From: Apostichopus japonicus
Lineage: Eukaryota > Echinodermata > Holothuroidea > Aspidochirotida > Stichopodidae
DNA length: 64,000 nucleotides
Assembly: GCF_037975245.1 (NCBI RefSeq)
Contig: NC_092564.1
Span: 5,014,484 to 5,078,483, forward strand
Direction of reading: 5' to 3'
Positions 1-12,500 of the stretch are shown here, piece after piece (the first letter of the stretch is position 1; the number at the start of each line of letters is the position of its first letter). The position numbers and the translations under genes are program-made. The notes below the pieces were generated by a model. It was not told the origin of the DNA and did not search any database. It saw nothing but the letters and a program-made list of their open reading frames with translations.

Positions 1-2485
1 TTCGTTAATTTGATATGATTGTATGCAAATTTGAATACCAATCAATTTATGATATACTGCTTTCCAATATTTAACAAACATACATAACTGCCTTTTACAT
101 GCAGTGGATGTTACACATTCCCCTCTGGCAGTATAATTTCTTCCACTTTTGCCATGAGATTTTTTAGAGATTTTTTTTATTCAGAGGGAAGCTACCATTT
201 TATATAAGTTTGTACATTAGTATGTTTGTTTTCATTGAGAGTAGTGTAAAGACTGTATTCATTGAATTATAAACAAATCAGTATCTATGGCGATCACCAG
301 AGAATCGAATATATACTATACAACAGAATGGGTATCACCTATGGTTTGCTACTTAATTTCTGTACTGTGTGTGGGTTTTTGTAAGAAAGCCTGAAAATGT
401 GTATTCATGCTTGCATTGTCATATAAATATTGTATGTGCACTTAAAGTTGTCTTTACCACACCATGCCCCCATCTCGTGTTCAAATTTTCAATGTTTAGT
501 CATCCTTTGTTAGGAATTTGTACCTTTCAATATGGTGATATTTAATTACAGGATAATTTTTGTACAGGAATACACATTCGAACATACAATTCAGACACTG
601 TATTTCAAATCCTACCCAAACTTTAAAATTCACTAAAAAAACACTAAAAGAAGATTCTCAACTTGACGAGAAAAAGTGTCTATAAAACGAAGTCCATTGT
701 CATTCATTACAAGTTAGACGTGGGGGTGGAGCGGGGATTACTCTACACAAAAAGTGTCTGTACGTGTATGTGACACTTGCTTGTAAACTCAAACAGTTAA
801 CGGTTGGATTAACTTCATACTTGGTATGTGGATTTTTCTTATTGATTACAAGATGCTTTTTGTCTTATGTGAAGTTCAATGGTCATTTGGGGTCAACAGA
901 GGTCAAAGTCTGAAAACTTTGTGAACACGATGATTAAAAAAGTGCATCTCTGTTGAACTTCATGCATGGTATGAAATTGGTAGAGATTAAAGGTCACATG
1001 TGGTCAACAGGTATCAAATTCTAACAAGGTTTTACACATAACTCCAAATTAAAGCTACATTTAATCTGTGAATTCTCCAATTCTATGATTTTCTTTCGGT
1101 GAACATAGTTTGGTCAAATTCAGTCCAGTTTAGTTCTGTGAAGGGGCTCTATAGGTCTTCAACGAAACATATCTGGCGTCCAGGTAGTGAAATCTGCTTC
1201 AGAGTTCATACTCTTGCATTAAACGTACACTTAAAACCTATCAGTTTCCCCTCTGAGCCCTAAAGGGGTCAACAGATTATCTCATATGGGCACAAACTGG
1301 CTCAGGGGGTCAAAAGGTTATACAAATGGTGGAAAAATTGGGAATTTTCCCACAAATATTTCACAATATATAAACAATGTCATGTTACTCTCAACCATTA
1401 CGAAAGGGAATGCCAGCTCAAAATTGGTAAAATGTGTCTATATTTCACATAGGAAGACTGTTTTTCTGGACATTGAAAATTTTGGTTTAAAAATCTATAT
1501 TGTCAAATCCTTACCAGTGAATGACATGGTTAATGCCCACAAGGGATTGCTTCAACCTTTTCTGGTTCTCACTTAATTCTTGGACAAATTGAATTAACTT
1601 GCTCTACACTGTTAGTGACATATTTATTTTGAATTTTGAGGAAATGTTATAGCAAAGAATCACAAAGCTTACTGGTTTTCTGATGAAGTGAACACCCTAA
1701 CATCCAATATAGGGATGGCGGGATTACACAAAAAGTAAAGATGTTATTAACATATTCAACATGGTGAGATAATTTGTGTACGGAAGTCAACATGCTAATA
1801 TGCAGAGCAGATATCTCTCATAGGATAAAAGACTTTTAAATGATAACAGATTTATTTCAATATTGTCATGTATTTCATTTTAATTACAATTCAACATCAT
1901 CAGTGCAACACTCACTGGCACATGTCTACAGCCTGTAACGTTTGTCAAAGATATTTATCTTCTAACATACAGTATAAACGAGTTTGGTAGAATATATTTT
2001 AAAAACGTCAACATCAACGTATATGTTGTGTGACAAGAAGGCCTCCACATAACTGCAGTTTTTGTTAACACGTTGAGATTTGAGACTTTTTGCCGAGCAA
2101 CTTACGTCATCAACTCTTTAAAGATTCAACTTCCAACATTTAGCATCGGGCCTCCGAATCCCGAATTTACAACCAGAAATTCGTCATTTCCTAAACTGGA
2201 ATTCGAACGTTTGCAAGCTGTTGTCAACCATACTTCAAAACGATTGAACATATCCTATTTCATCTATTCGAAGATGTCTTCGTACTGATTACATGGGTTC
2301 TCGATTTTCTTGGGCGAAGAACTGAGAATCCAACATCTAACTTAACCCTGACGACACAGTGAGGTCCTCGAAATACAAAACCAATGGCTCGGATATTGGT
2401 GTGGTCAACCAATACTATTGACAGGCTACTCCTTCCGCAAAACACACTGGGCAGGAAATCAAGACGTAGACCATTCTTCAGTTTA
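1..2485. other. Downstream flank of gene A, no gene seen
   Basis: AT-rich non-coding sequence. The short open frames here have no splice context or recognisable domain. A TTTATT at 1851-1856 (AATAAA on the minus strand) could be the polyadenylation signal of gene A, giving a 3' UTR of about 0.6 kb; this is a guess from position only. Confidence 0.5.
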
Positions 2486-3483
2486 CTATAAAACTAGGTC
2501 TTCAACATTTTCAGTAAAATGAACCGGCAGCAACCTTGCTCTAGGTGCCGGGACAGGTCGCTTAATCTTCTCCTTTCCTACTGGACTCGGAACACAATCG
2601 TTGACGTAAGAGTTATGCTTTGACTCAGGTGTCTGCAGTATAAGTTTAGGTTCAATCACATCCCTGAATTGGTGAAGCTTAAGCCGAGATGCAGAAGGTG
2701 GCCTACACTGATTTGTCTGTTCGTTTGTGTTCCTTCGGACGGCGGGACGAGGAGGATGCTTAAATGATACCGCCGATACTGAAGTAACGTATCCAACAAT
2801 GTTTGATAAATCCTTTACCGGGGATCCTTCAAGTGACGAAAACGCCATTGTGGTGGTATACGCTGGTTCTGGGTGACGGATTAGAGCTGTGTAGGTTCCA
2901 TCTATTGGTACCTCGGTTATTTTCACGGTCGGAATAGCGTCTGCTTGACAATAGTCCTCTGAGGATGATACCGAGCTGTCTCGCTTGAAAGCACCAGAAT
3001 GACCATTCTGCGACGACGTGGCTTGATCTTCGCCGGATATAGGACAACTCGGCAAACCGCATCCCTGCACGCCCGTTTCCGGTGGCTTGCAGTCGACATA
3101 CGGGTACTCATATTCCTCATCGGGTAGTGGACTCTCCTCGGTCTCGGAGTTCTCTTTCCCAGGGACAATTCTCGGTCCACTTAAGACATCGTCTGCCACG
3201 GTGTAATTACTTCCTTCGCTCTCTCGTGTAAACAATTGTTTCTCCTCTGAGTTTGAGAGCTTGACTTCATAGATGGGCTCTTCGGGTTTGCTACTCTCCA
3301 CCGTGCTTGCTGTTGTATAGGCGGCGTAGCCATCGATTAAACTGGTAAGATCATGGCCAACAGATGCACCTCTCTCTGAACGGATGATTGACTCTTGCTC
3401 ATTGAACCTCATGTACATGTAGGAGTTCGGTTGTGTTATCGTTGAAGCTGATGTTATGCTTCGTTCAGGCATTTGAATGCTTT
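2486..3483 (-). CDS. Gene A terminal exon: tyrosine/proline-rich cytoplasmic tail
   Basis: This is the last coding exon, of 332 codons plus stop. The acceptor TTTTCACAG lies just before 3483, and the exon begins in phase 1 like the tail exons of genes B and C. The open frame runs further upstream, but that part is intronic by the splice model. The tail is hydrophilic. It holds tyrosine sites such as SYMYM (a YxxM), PIYEVKL, EYPYVDC and TYTALI, an acidic DEEYEYPY patch, and a basic proline-rich KRPVPAPRAR near the C-terminus that looks like an SH3 ligand. It has fewer canonical ITIMs than the B tail. A signalling-adaptor role is inferred from motifs only. Confidence 0.8.
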
Positions 3484-6400
3484 CTGTGAAAAGAATACAA
3501 GAACCATGCGTGGGATATATCTGTTTATCTCTGTCTAATGTAGGTGTATTGTGCGTGTGTTCGTTGGTGTTACTTCCTGTCAATCTGGCGCCGGATAATG
3601 ACGTCATATAGCATTCACCCTTCGACACGTTCTATCAAATATGTCACAGTTCAGATCATACACGTTTCACATTAATACACGTCATTTGGTTTACTTTTTA
3701 GACACCTTTTAAATAGTTGGTACGCAGTTTTTACGAGTTAAGCTTATTTGAAAATTTTGATTTTGATTTTTTTAAAAATATTTCAATGGGATATAAAAAT
3801 ACGTAAAGCAATGATGGTTTGGTTATAAAGGCAACTTTTGTCATTCAGTCATTGAGAGAACGGCGATATTAGAGCTGAATGTTGTTAATGAAACGCAAAG
3901 CGTATATAAAGGCCATCTTCCCCAATGATATGATTATGATATGATCTTCCCAATGAGAAGAGAAACATGCATTATTACCACTCGTTCCCTTTATAATGTT
4001 ACAATAATGTTAAGACAATTGACGGTGATGAGCTGGGGCTAGTCTTCAATTCATAATGCAAATCCGATCAACTTTCGATAAATGCAGAAAGTATGAAAAC
4101 TATGAACGAACCTTCAATTTCTCCATCTTGTGCTTGAAGTGGAAGTATGGCTCTTTTGCAGCTTTGTTTCCTGTTAAAGTCAATTGATAATATGAACATT
4201 GTGCATGTGTATAGACACACAAATACATGCAGGTGTGTTTTACATTCAGACCGAGGACCCCATTATTTTTTTCGTTTCTTGAATCCACGTACAATACCCA
4301 TAAAAAATAAAATTCTTTCGAGGACGTGGTGATTCTTAAGAAATCACATCCGAGGACCTGGAATTCTTTTGTTCAAGTCCTCGGTCAGTGTACAAAAAAG
4401 TGCACGCACGCACGCACGCACGCACACAGGCACACACACACACAGCAACACTCACAATATCACTTCATTTCATAATATCTCATTACCAAAAGAGTTACTT
4501 ATTCATCTTATATTCTTAAATTATACTTACAGTAACATTTTTTCAAGCAAACTCGGAAATATTCTTGTACCAAGGAACACGAAGTAACCCTCATTGCTAA
4601 AATCATGTGAGTATATCGGCGCACTCAATACTGACACTAAGTTGGCAAGAAACCTCAACATATGTAATGTTATCAAAAAGTGGTTTAGAATGTGGATTAT
4701 TAACAATTTTTCTGGGTTTTTCTTCTTTATTGTATTACTGAATTCCCATATTTTAATATTTTCCTTCATGCCTGCATGCCTGAACATATTGAAAAATATT
4801 TTTATATATCTTTGGGGGAATCCTTTAAGGCCTATAGGTTGAAATTTATGCCCTAGATTGCTTCCTATGATCTTGTACATTTATTCTATTAAGTCAATCC
4901 CCTTTGTCCGGTTTTAATACATATTTCGCTCATTTAGAATTGCTATAGCCCGCAGGAGACCTGGCTATAAGGTCAAGACAAGGAAACTAACAATTACGAG
5001 AAGATTTGGGAAGACTTAAATATTTCTTAATTACCTCCTAAAGAATTAACCATCAATTAAGAAATGAGGTTTGTGAAACTTTTAGCTTTAGTTAACGCTG
5101 AATGGTATACCCGTAGTTCCGTGTGTTCGTTTAGCATGCATCGATAGAATAGGTCAATACACTACCAATAAAATCTCGCGACTTTATCGCAACTATACGT
5201 TGAAAGGATTTACTTCTTTGCAAGCTTGTTCCCAAGTATTCACATTTATTTCTTAAAGCTTGTTTCCAAGCATTCGCATTTATAATTTCAAGCTTGCTTC
5301 CAAACATTCACATTTATTTCTTCAGCTTGTTCCCAAGTATTCGCATTTATTTCTTCAAGCTTGTTCCCAAGTATCTGCATTTATGTCTTCAAGCTTGTTC
5401 CCAAGCATTCACATTTATAATTTCAAGCTTGTTTCCAATCATTCGCATTCATTTCTTCAAGCTTCTTCCCAAATATCCGAATTTATTTCTTCAAGCTTCT
5501 TCCCAAATATCCGAATTTATTTCTTCAAGCTTGTTTCCAAACATTCGCATTAATTTCTTCAAGCTTGTTTCCAAACATTCGCATTAATTTCTTCAAGCTT
5601 TCCAAACATTCACATTTATTTCTTCAGCTTGTTCCCAAGTATTCGCATTTATTTCTTCAGCTTGTTCCCAAGTATTCGCATTTATTTCTTCAAGCTTGTT
5701 CCCAAGTATCTGCATTTATTTCTTCAAGCTTGTTTCCAATCATTCACATTCATTTCTTCAAGCTTCTTCCCAAATATCCGAATTTATTCCTTCAAGCTTG
5801 TTTCCAAACATTCGCATTTATTTCTTCAAGCTTGTTCGCAAGTATCCGCATTTATTTCTTCAAGCTTTCCAAACATTCACATTTATAATTTCAAGCTTGT
5901 TTCCAAACATTCGCATTCATTTCTTCAAGCTTGTTCCCAAGTATTCGCATTTATTACTTCAAGCTTGTTCCCAAGTATTCGCAATTTATTTCTTCAAGCT
6001 TGTTTCCAAGTATTCGCATTTATTTCTTCAAGCTTGTTTCCAGTTATAATTTCAAGCTTGTTTCCAATCATTCGCATTTATTTTTTCAAGCTTTCTTAAC
6101 ATTCGCATTTATTTCCTCAAGCTTGTTCCCAAGTATTCGCATTTATTTCTCCAAGCTTGTTTCCAATCATTCTCATCTATTTCTCCAAGCTTGTTTCCAA
6201 ACATTCGCATTTGTAATTCACGAGTGTAAAGAGTCATATACGTCTGTGCAGCGCTGAGAATGTCGCTCCATGTTGGATAGCTGGCTAAAAAGGTGTTTAT
6301 TTTTTAGGATAATTGTTATAATATATGTCTAACCACTTGCCTATTTATATACAGTCAGCTTCAATTTAACATGCCACTTTCACCGAATTAATGGAATTAA

Positions 6401-8528
6401 AGTGTTTGTCTCTACATTTCCCCCAACTCTAGCCTGGTTCTTCGATTAAAAAATAGAAATACTAAGGGGGGGGGGGGTACGCAAATCAATTGGTTTCTCT
6501 CCTAACGATTGGTGACTGTTGTTCCTATTACTTCTAAGAGGATAAACGCCATCGGATAACAATGTATTAGGCTTGTGGCGGGGTTTTCTGGTGGTTTAAT
6601 GAAGTTGGTTTAACAATTTACTCCAGGGGTGGATGATTATAATGAATACGTCCTCTTTATAAGAAGAAAGGGGATTTTAAAATTTAGACACAAGGACATT
6701 TTAATCCTGAGCGATAGAAAACAGTCTGTATAAATTTCCTTCAAGACAGAACAGCCTGCACATCCAGGCTACATTCAGAATTACCGGGGGAATTAATGCA
6801 CTTTATATACAGTGATACACAAATCATTTCATACGTATATGATATGTTTTGTGCGTCACATCCTTGACGAGTGGAATGTGAGAGCAGATACTGGGTTGTG
6901 AGGAGGGGAGAGGGGGGAGGGGTTGCAGAGGGTACGGGTCAGCTATCATATCATATCATATCACATTGCATCACATCGCATCACATTGCATCGCATCACA
7001 TCACATCATATCATAGCATTATAATATATAAAGGACCCACCTATAAAGTGAGGCCCTCTGCTTCCAGCGACCACATAGTAGTAACGATATCATAAGCGTT
7101 ATAAAAAGAGTCAGGATTCCACAAAGGACAGACATTGTTATCTTCAGGCTCGACTTCTTCAGTGGGTGACGATTATCCGGAAGCAAGATGGCTGTCTGGG
7201 TTTGTTGAGTTGAGGGCTTGTCTGATTAGGTAAATCAACAAAAATGCTTATTTACAGTATATGACGATACGAATAAGTGGATAGTACCCACCCCCTGGTA
7301 CCACTACCCATTTCCTTTCGTTTATCTTCTACCTCGTCTTCTCCCTACCTTCCCCATACCTGCCTGCCTCCCCTCCTTCCCAACTCTCTATCCATTCCAA
7401 CCGTTTTTACTGCCTCACCAAAGGTCATTGAAACGAATTGCCGTGAAATTAACAGGGCTGGACTCAAAAACTTCAAAAATGTATACTTTTAAATCTACCG
7501 CCAGAAAGTATGGCACGCACACTTTGCTGGAGTTATGCATCGTAGCCCCAATTACCGTCTGTTAAAGGTAAGTCATGCCCGCCCGGTGCAGTTCCTTGCA
7601 AGAACAGAATTATAGCTAGGCCTGTAATTCCTGTAGGTTGTATAACTACGGGTTCCTTCGTTTATCTATTGTTTATAAGGAATGTCCAATACAAATAATG
7701 TAGTAGTAACACATTGTGTACCACCTATAGTAACTTAAGTAACACGGCAAAACACTGCATTCGATGTCCGAAATAGCTTCCTTCGTCCGAAATAGCTTAC
7801 CTAAGAGTTGCAAGCACCCATATATGGATAATTTATCGAGAATATATATGATATGCAGGCCGAGTATCTACGCACCATGCACAAGGCCGGGTAAGGTTTT
7901 ACAGCTTCATTCATGTACTTTCTTCAGCAACGAACGAATGGCATTTTTAAAGTCATTTATCTAATTTTATCTAATCTTCCTTTGAGGTTTAGGTATGTTT
8001 ACAGCTTGTACTATTTGTTATAAATTTAAAAAAAAAAATGTCTGTATATTGCACGCTTACCGCTGATTGGTCTGTAAGGTTCAGTAACAATTAACGGAGG
8101 AAACGTTGCTACTTGTACGTAATTATTATTACATACACCATTTATCGGATTGCATTCGCCACCAGGACATGCACAAGTCGTGCGACAGTTTTGGCCGAAT
8201 GTTCCCGCTTGACAAAGTTGTAAACATCTGAAAGGAAAAACAAGTTTACATTGTAATGCAAATCACTGGCACCTATAAGTTAACAAAGCAAGGTATTCTT
8301 AAACCATCTTTGTTTCTATTGCAAGCATTGACTTCTCTATTTATAAATATTTGCGAACGAAATGATTTTAATGCGTCACATGAAATGGCACCCAAGTAAA
8401 CACTGAAAGAAAAAGAATTAATTGAAATATCAAGCTGTATCTGATGTTGAGTGGAAAAAGAAGAAAAAAACGATTGGCAAAACAAATTTGTGGGACACAA
8501 TTTTTCTGTATCGAATATATATATATAC

Positions 8529-8561
<33 letters not shown>

Positions 8562-9439
8562 TATATACATATATCTATATATATTCGATACAGAAAAAAT
8601 TGTGTCCCACAAATTTGTTTTGCCAATCCTTTTTTTTTTCTCCTTCTTTTTCCATTGTATCTCGTTGAAGTTAATTACTGATTAATTTCATCATCTCACC
8701 ATCATCTGGTAAGAGTTTTGTGGACTGACCGAGCAGCTATCTATATTGTGACACCATTCATTTAAAGATGCAGAGTGATACCAATAGATGATGGGAAATC
8801 CGAATCAAAATACAACTTCATATAGGAAAAGTGTGTAACATAAAACTGGACAAAAAAATGATTATAGAAATGTTTGGTGATCGGATATCGTAAGTTGATG
8901 AAACTTACCCTGGCCCTGTGTAACCCGGTGGACATATACAATCACTCTTTGTGCTATATGGGATACAGGGATCCGAGCAGGTTGACCCCTTTAAAGCAAT
9001 ACAGAAGAACGAAATTAGACACCTAATCCACCGTAGATTATAGTTGTTATAAAAAATATTTCCTGCTGACGTCAATCAATTCCTGTAGACGTGGGTAGCT
9101 GTCAGACTGACAATGTCACATTCTCATTATACTTTCACTTATTGTAATCTTAATTGCGTTCAAACTAACGACTTACAAAAGGAAAGAAAAATAAAACCAC
9201 AACATATACGTTCCTTCGAAGGACTGTGATGACGACACAAGTTATGTTGCAATGTTGACATTTCTCAACTAGCGTCTCAACAAGCGTCAATGCATGTCGT
9301 CTGTCCCCAGAACATAGCTCACAGCCGTGATTTTATGTACAGTTTATTTTATTTTCAGCAAGGACAGACCGTCACAGATATTCACAACATTCAACTGTTC
9401 AATCATATGAACTGAACTTGTTGTAATATATAATATACA

Positions 9440-9505
<66 letters not shown>

Positions 9506-12500
9506 TTTCATACACGAACTCACCGTCCACCCGACGTCACATGTACATCTATTGGGGGACGAACAGTGGCCGTTACTGCACGGATTTCTACAAATGGCTG
9601 AAGAATCAGAAATATAATAAAATGAGACACTTTTATCACTTTTCCATATTGCATAAGTATTCGTATATCATAGTACAACGTATATACACACGGGATGCTA
9701 CACATGGAATGCTGAAAGTCATGCAGCCGATCATAAGCTTCCCTCAAAATTAAACTTTCTTTGAGACTTTTTTTGCCACTGTCCTCTTTGGTATTCGTTA
9801 TCCCGATAATATTAATATTTAAAACAAAGTCAGAATATGGCTACGAAAACTGAGCAAGCCATACGTCACCAAACAGGATTCCCTCACAACCTACATCGGT
9901 GACCACGTGATCATGATAAAAACGTGATATGTGCATAGTGTTCTCCAAGATGCGACAAAAGTACTAATAGTCTGCTTGGTACGCAAGCATGTATAGTATG
10001 TCTGTAGGTGTAGTATGTCTGTAGGTGGAAGTATGTCTGTAGGTATAAGTATGTATGTAGGTATAAGTATGTCTGTAGGTTTAGTATGTATGTAGGTAGA
10101 AGTTTGTATGAAGAAGTATGTCTGTAGGTATCGTATGTCTAGTATTACTGTCGGTAGAAGTATATGTCTGTAGGTATAGTATGTCTGTAGGTGGAAGTAT
10201 GTCTGTAGGTATAGTAGGTATAGTATTACTGTATTACGAGTATGTCCGTAGGTACGAGTATGTCCGTAGGTACGAGTATGTCCTTAGGTACGAGTATGTC
10301 CGTAGGTATGAGTATGTCCGTAGGTACGAGTATGTCCGTATGTACGAGTATGTCAGTAGTTACGAGTGTCCGTAGGTATGAGTATGTCCGTAGGTACGAG
10401 TATGTCCGTATGTACGAGTATGTCAGTTGTTACGAGTGTCCGTAGGTATAAGTATGTCCGTAGGTACGAGTATGTCCGTAGTTATGAGTATGTCCGTAGG
10501 TACGAGTATGGTACCAGTATGTCCGTAGGTACGAGTATGTCCGAAGGTATGAGAATGTCAGTAGGTACGAGTATGTCAGTAGGTACGAGTATGTCCGTAG
10601 GTACGAGTATGTCCGTAGGTATGAGTATGTCCGTAGGTACGAGTATGTCCGTACATACGAGTGTGTCAGTAGGTATGAGTGCGTCCATAGGTATGAGTAT
10701 GTCCGTAGGTACGAGTATGTCCGTAGGTACGAGTATGTCCGTAGGTATGAGTATGTCCGTAGGTACGAGTATGTCCGTATGTACGAGTATGTCAGTAGTT
10801 ACGAGTGTCCGTAGGTACGAGTATGTCCGTAGGTACGAGTATGTCCGTAGGTATGAGTATGTCCGTAGGTACGAGTATGTCCGTATGTACGAGTATGTCA
10901 GTAGTTACGAGTGTCCGTAGGTATGAGTATGTCCGTAGGTACGAGTATGTCCGTATGTACGAGTATGTCCGTACATACGAGTGTGTCAGTAGGTATGAGT
11001 GCGTCCATAGGTATGAGTATGTCCGTAGGTAAGAGTATGTCCGTAGGTACGAGTATGTCCGTAGGTACGAGTATGTCCGTAGGTAGGAGTAAGTCCGTAG
11101 ATACGAGTATGTCCGTAGGTACGAGTATGTCCGTAGGTACTAGTATGTCCGTAGGTATGAGTACGTCCGCAGGTATGAGTATGTCCGTAGGTACGAGCAT
11201 GTCTGAATATAATAAATTCAGAGTCAGAATGATTGTTTCTCTATTGCAAGTGTGTGTATATTATTGTGGGTCTATGTATGATGCGATGCTCTCACTGGAT
11301 ACTGGAAAAGACAACCCACACTAATAACATGCAAGAATTTAAATTACCAATTCATTTTACCTATTTCACATGAGGTTCCGTTTCGTAGCCAACCTGAACA
11401 GCATTCATATACAATGATTGTGGTCGTTCGGACACCAACTGGAGTCCTAGGTCGCATGGCCATGTCATTTGGTCTGCAAAAGTAAGATACACTGAACGGG
11501 ACATTGATCTCAACTCTAGCATGCTAAAATAGTTAGTATAGTCTTCGAAAAAAGGCTACTTTCATAAAGGTGCTGATCGGCCAATTGCAGTTTTCTCAGA
11601 TACTGCATGGGTAGTTTCATTCAAACAAAATCTCGATATGTTTAATCGTAATATATTGTTAGTAACTTGTCATGGAGTTAAATGTATTTATATTTTCATC
11701 TCATGTATATACTGTTCATTCAGATCCTACGAGGAAGGAAAGGGGATTATGGTAGGGGAACATCTTGTAATTAATGAAGTGGAAATATGAAAATTGCACT
11801 GTTTATCTTATATATGCGTAGCTGCAAATTAATAAGGAAGTTTATATTCAATGGTTAGACTTCTGTGTCTGTTATTTTGTCGGCAGATCAGTTTGGACTC
11901 ATTAAACAATTTAATAATCATACGAACCGAGAAGGGAAGGGTATAGGGGAGAAAGGGAGCAGAATAATTCCTTACCAGTGTGGATAGAATTAAAACTAAT
12001 ATTCGTTTGTAAACACGACAATTTTACATCTCTTCTTGAATTGTTTATATCTAAATCTTGTTGGTATATACTAAAATGTCTTCAAGGAGATTTTGACTCT
12101 AGGGGTTCATGTTTCCGAACCTATCGAGAGTGTTACTTAAAATTGCATTACAAAGATTCAATTGTTAAGACATTTTCTCATAACGTTTCACCAAAGGAGG
12201 TACGTTCGAGTAATTTATGATTAAAAATTGAGTTTTACTTTAATTACTATTTGTAATGAAAATTTGACTGGTCAAGCTAATGCCACTTGATTGTTGTAAG
12301 ATTTAATATCGATGACAAATAATAATTGACTAAAATCAGTTAAATAAAACTAATATGGCTGGTTTAAACATACCCTTGTTATCGATCAAATCGCATATGA
12401 TTAATTAGTTAATAAAGATAATGAAATTAGAAATGAATAAATATTCTCACTTCCCTTGTACTTACTCTATTTCGTCAACATCCGAGTCTGAAGTGTCACG

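Noticed and set aside
3484-3628. N-terminal extension of the gene A tail frame to 3628
   Set aside because: A good acceptor at 3484 and the phase of the upstream exons show that this part is intron.
5212-6212. CRISPR-like array
   Set aside because: Regular repeats but no unique spacers between constant repeats; the genome is eukaryotic and this is a minisatellite.
5260-6257. Overlapping frames rich in HLFLQACSQ / FISSSLFPSI repeats
   Set aside because: By-products of the 34-bp minisatellite; several frames are open at once and none has splice context.
9990-11324. Long open frames of MSVGTS type (plus) and TDILVP type (minus)
   Set aside because: They are translations of an 18-bp tandem repeat, break at 16-bp units, and lie inside an intron of gene A.
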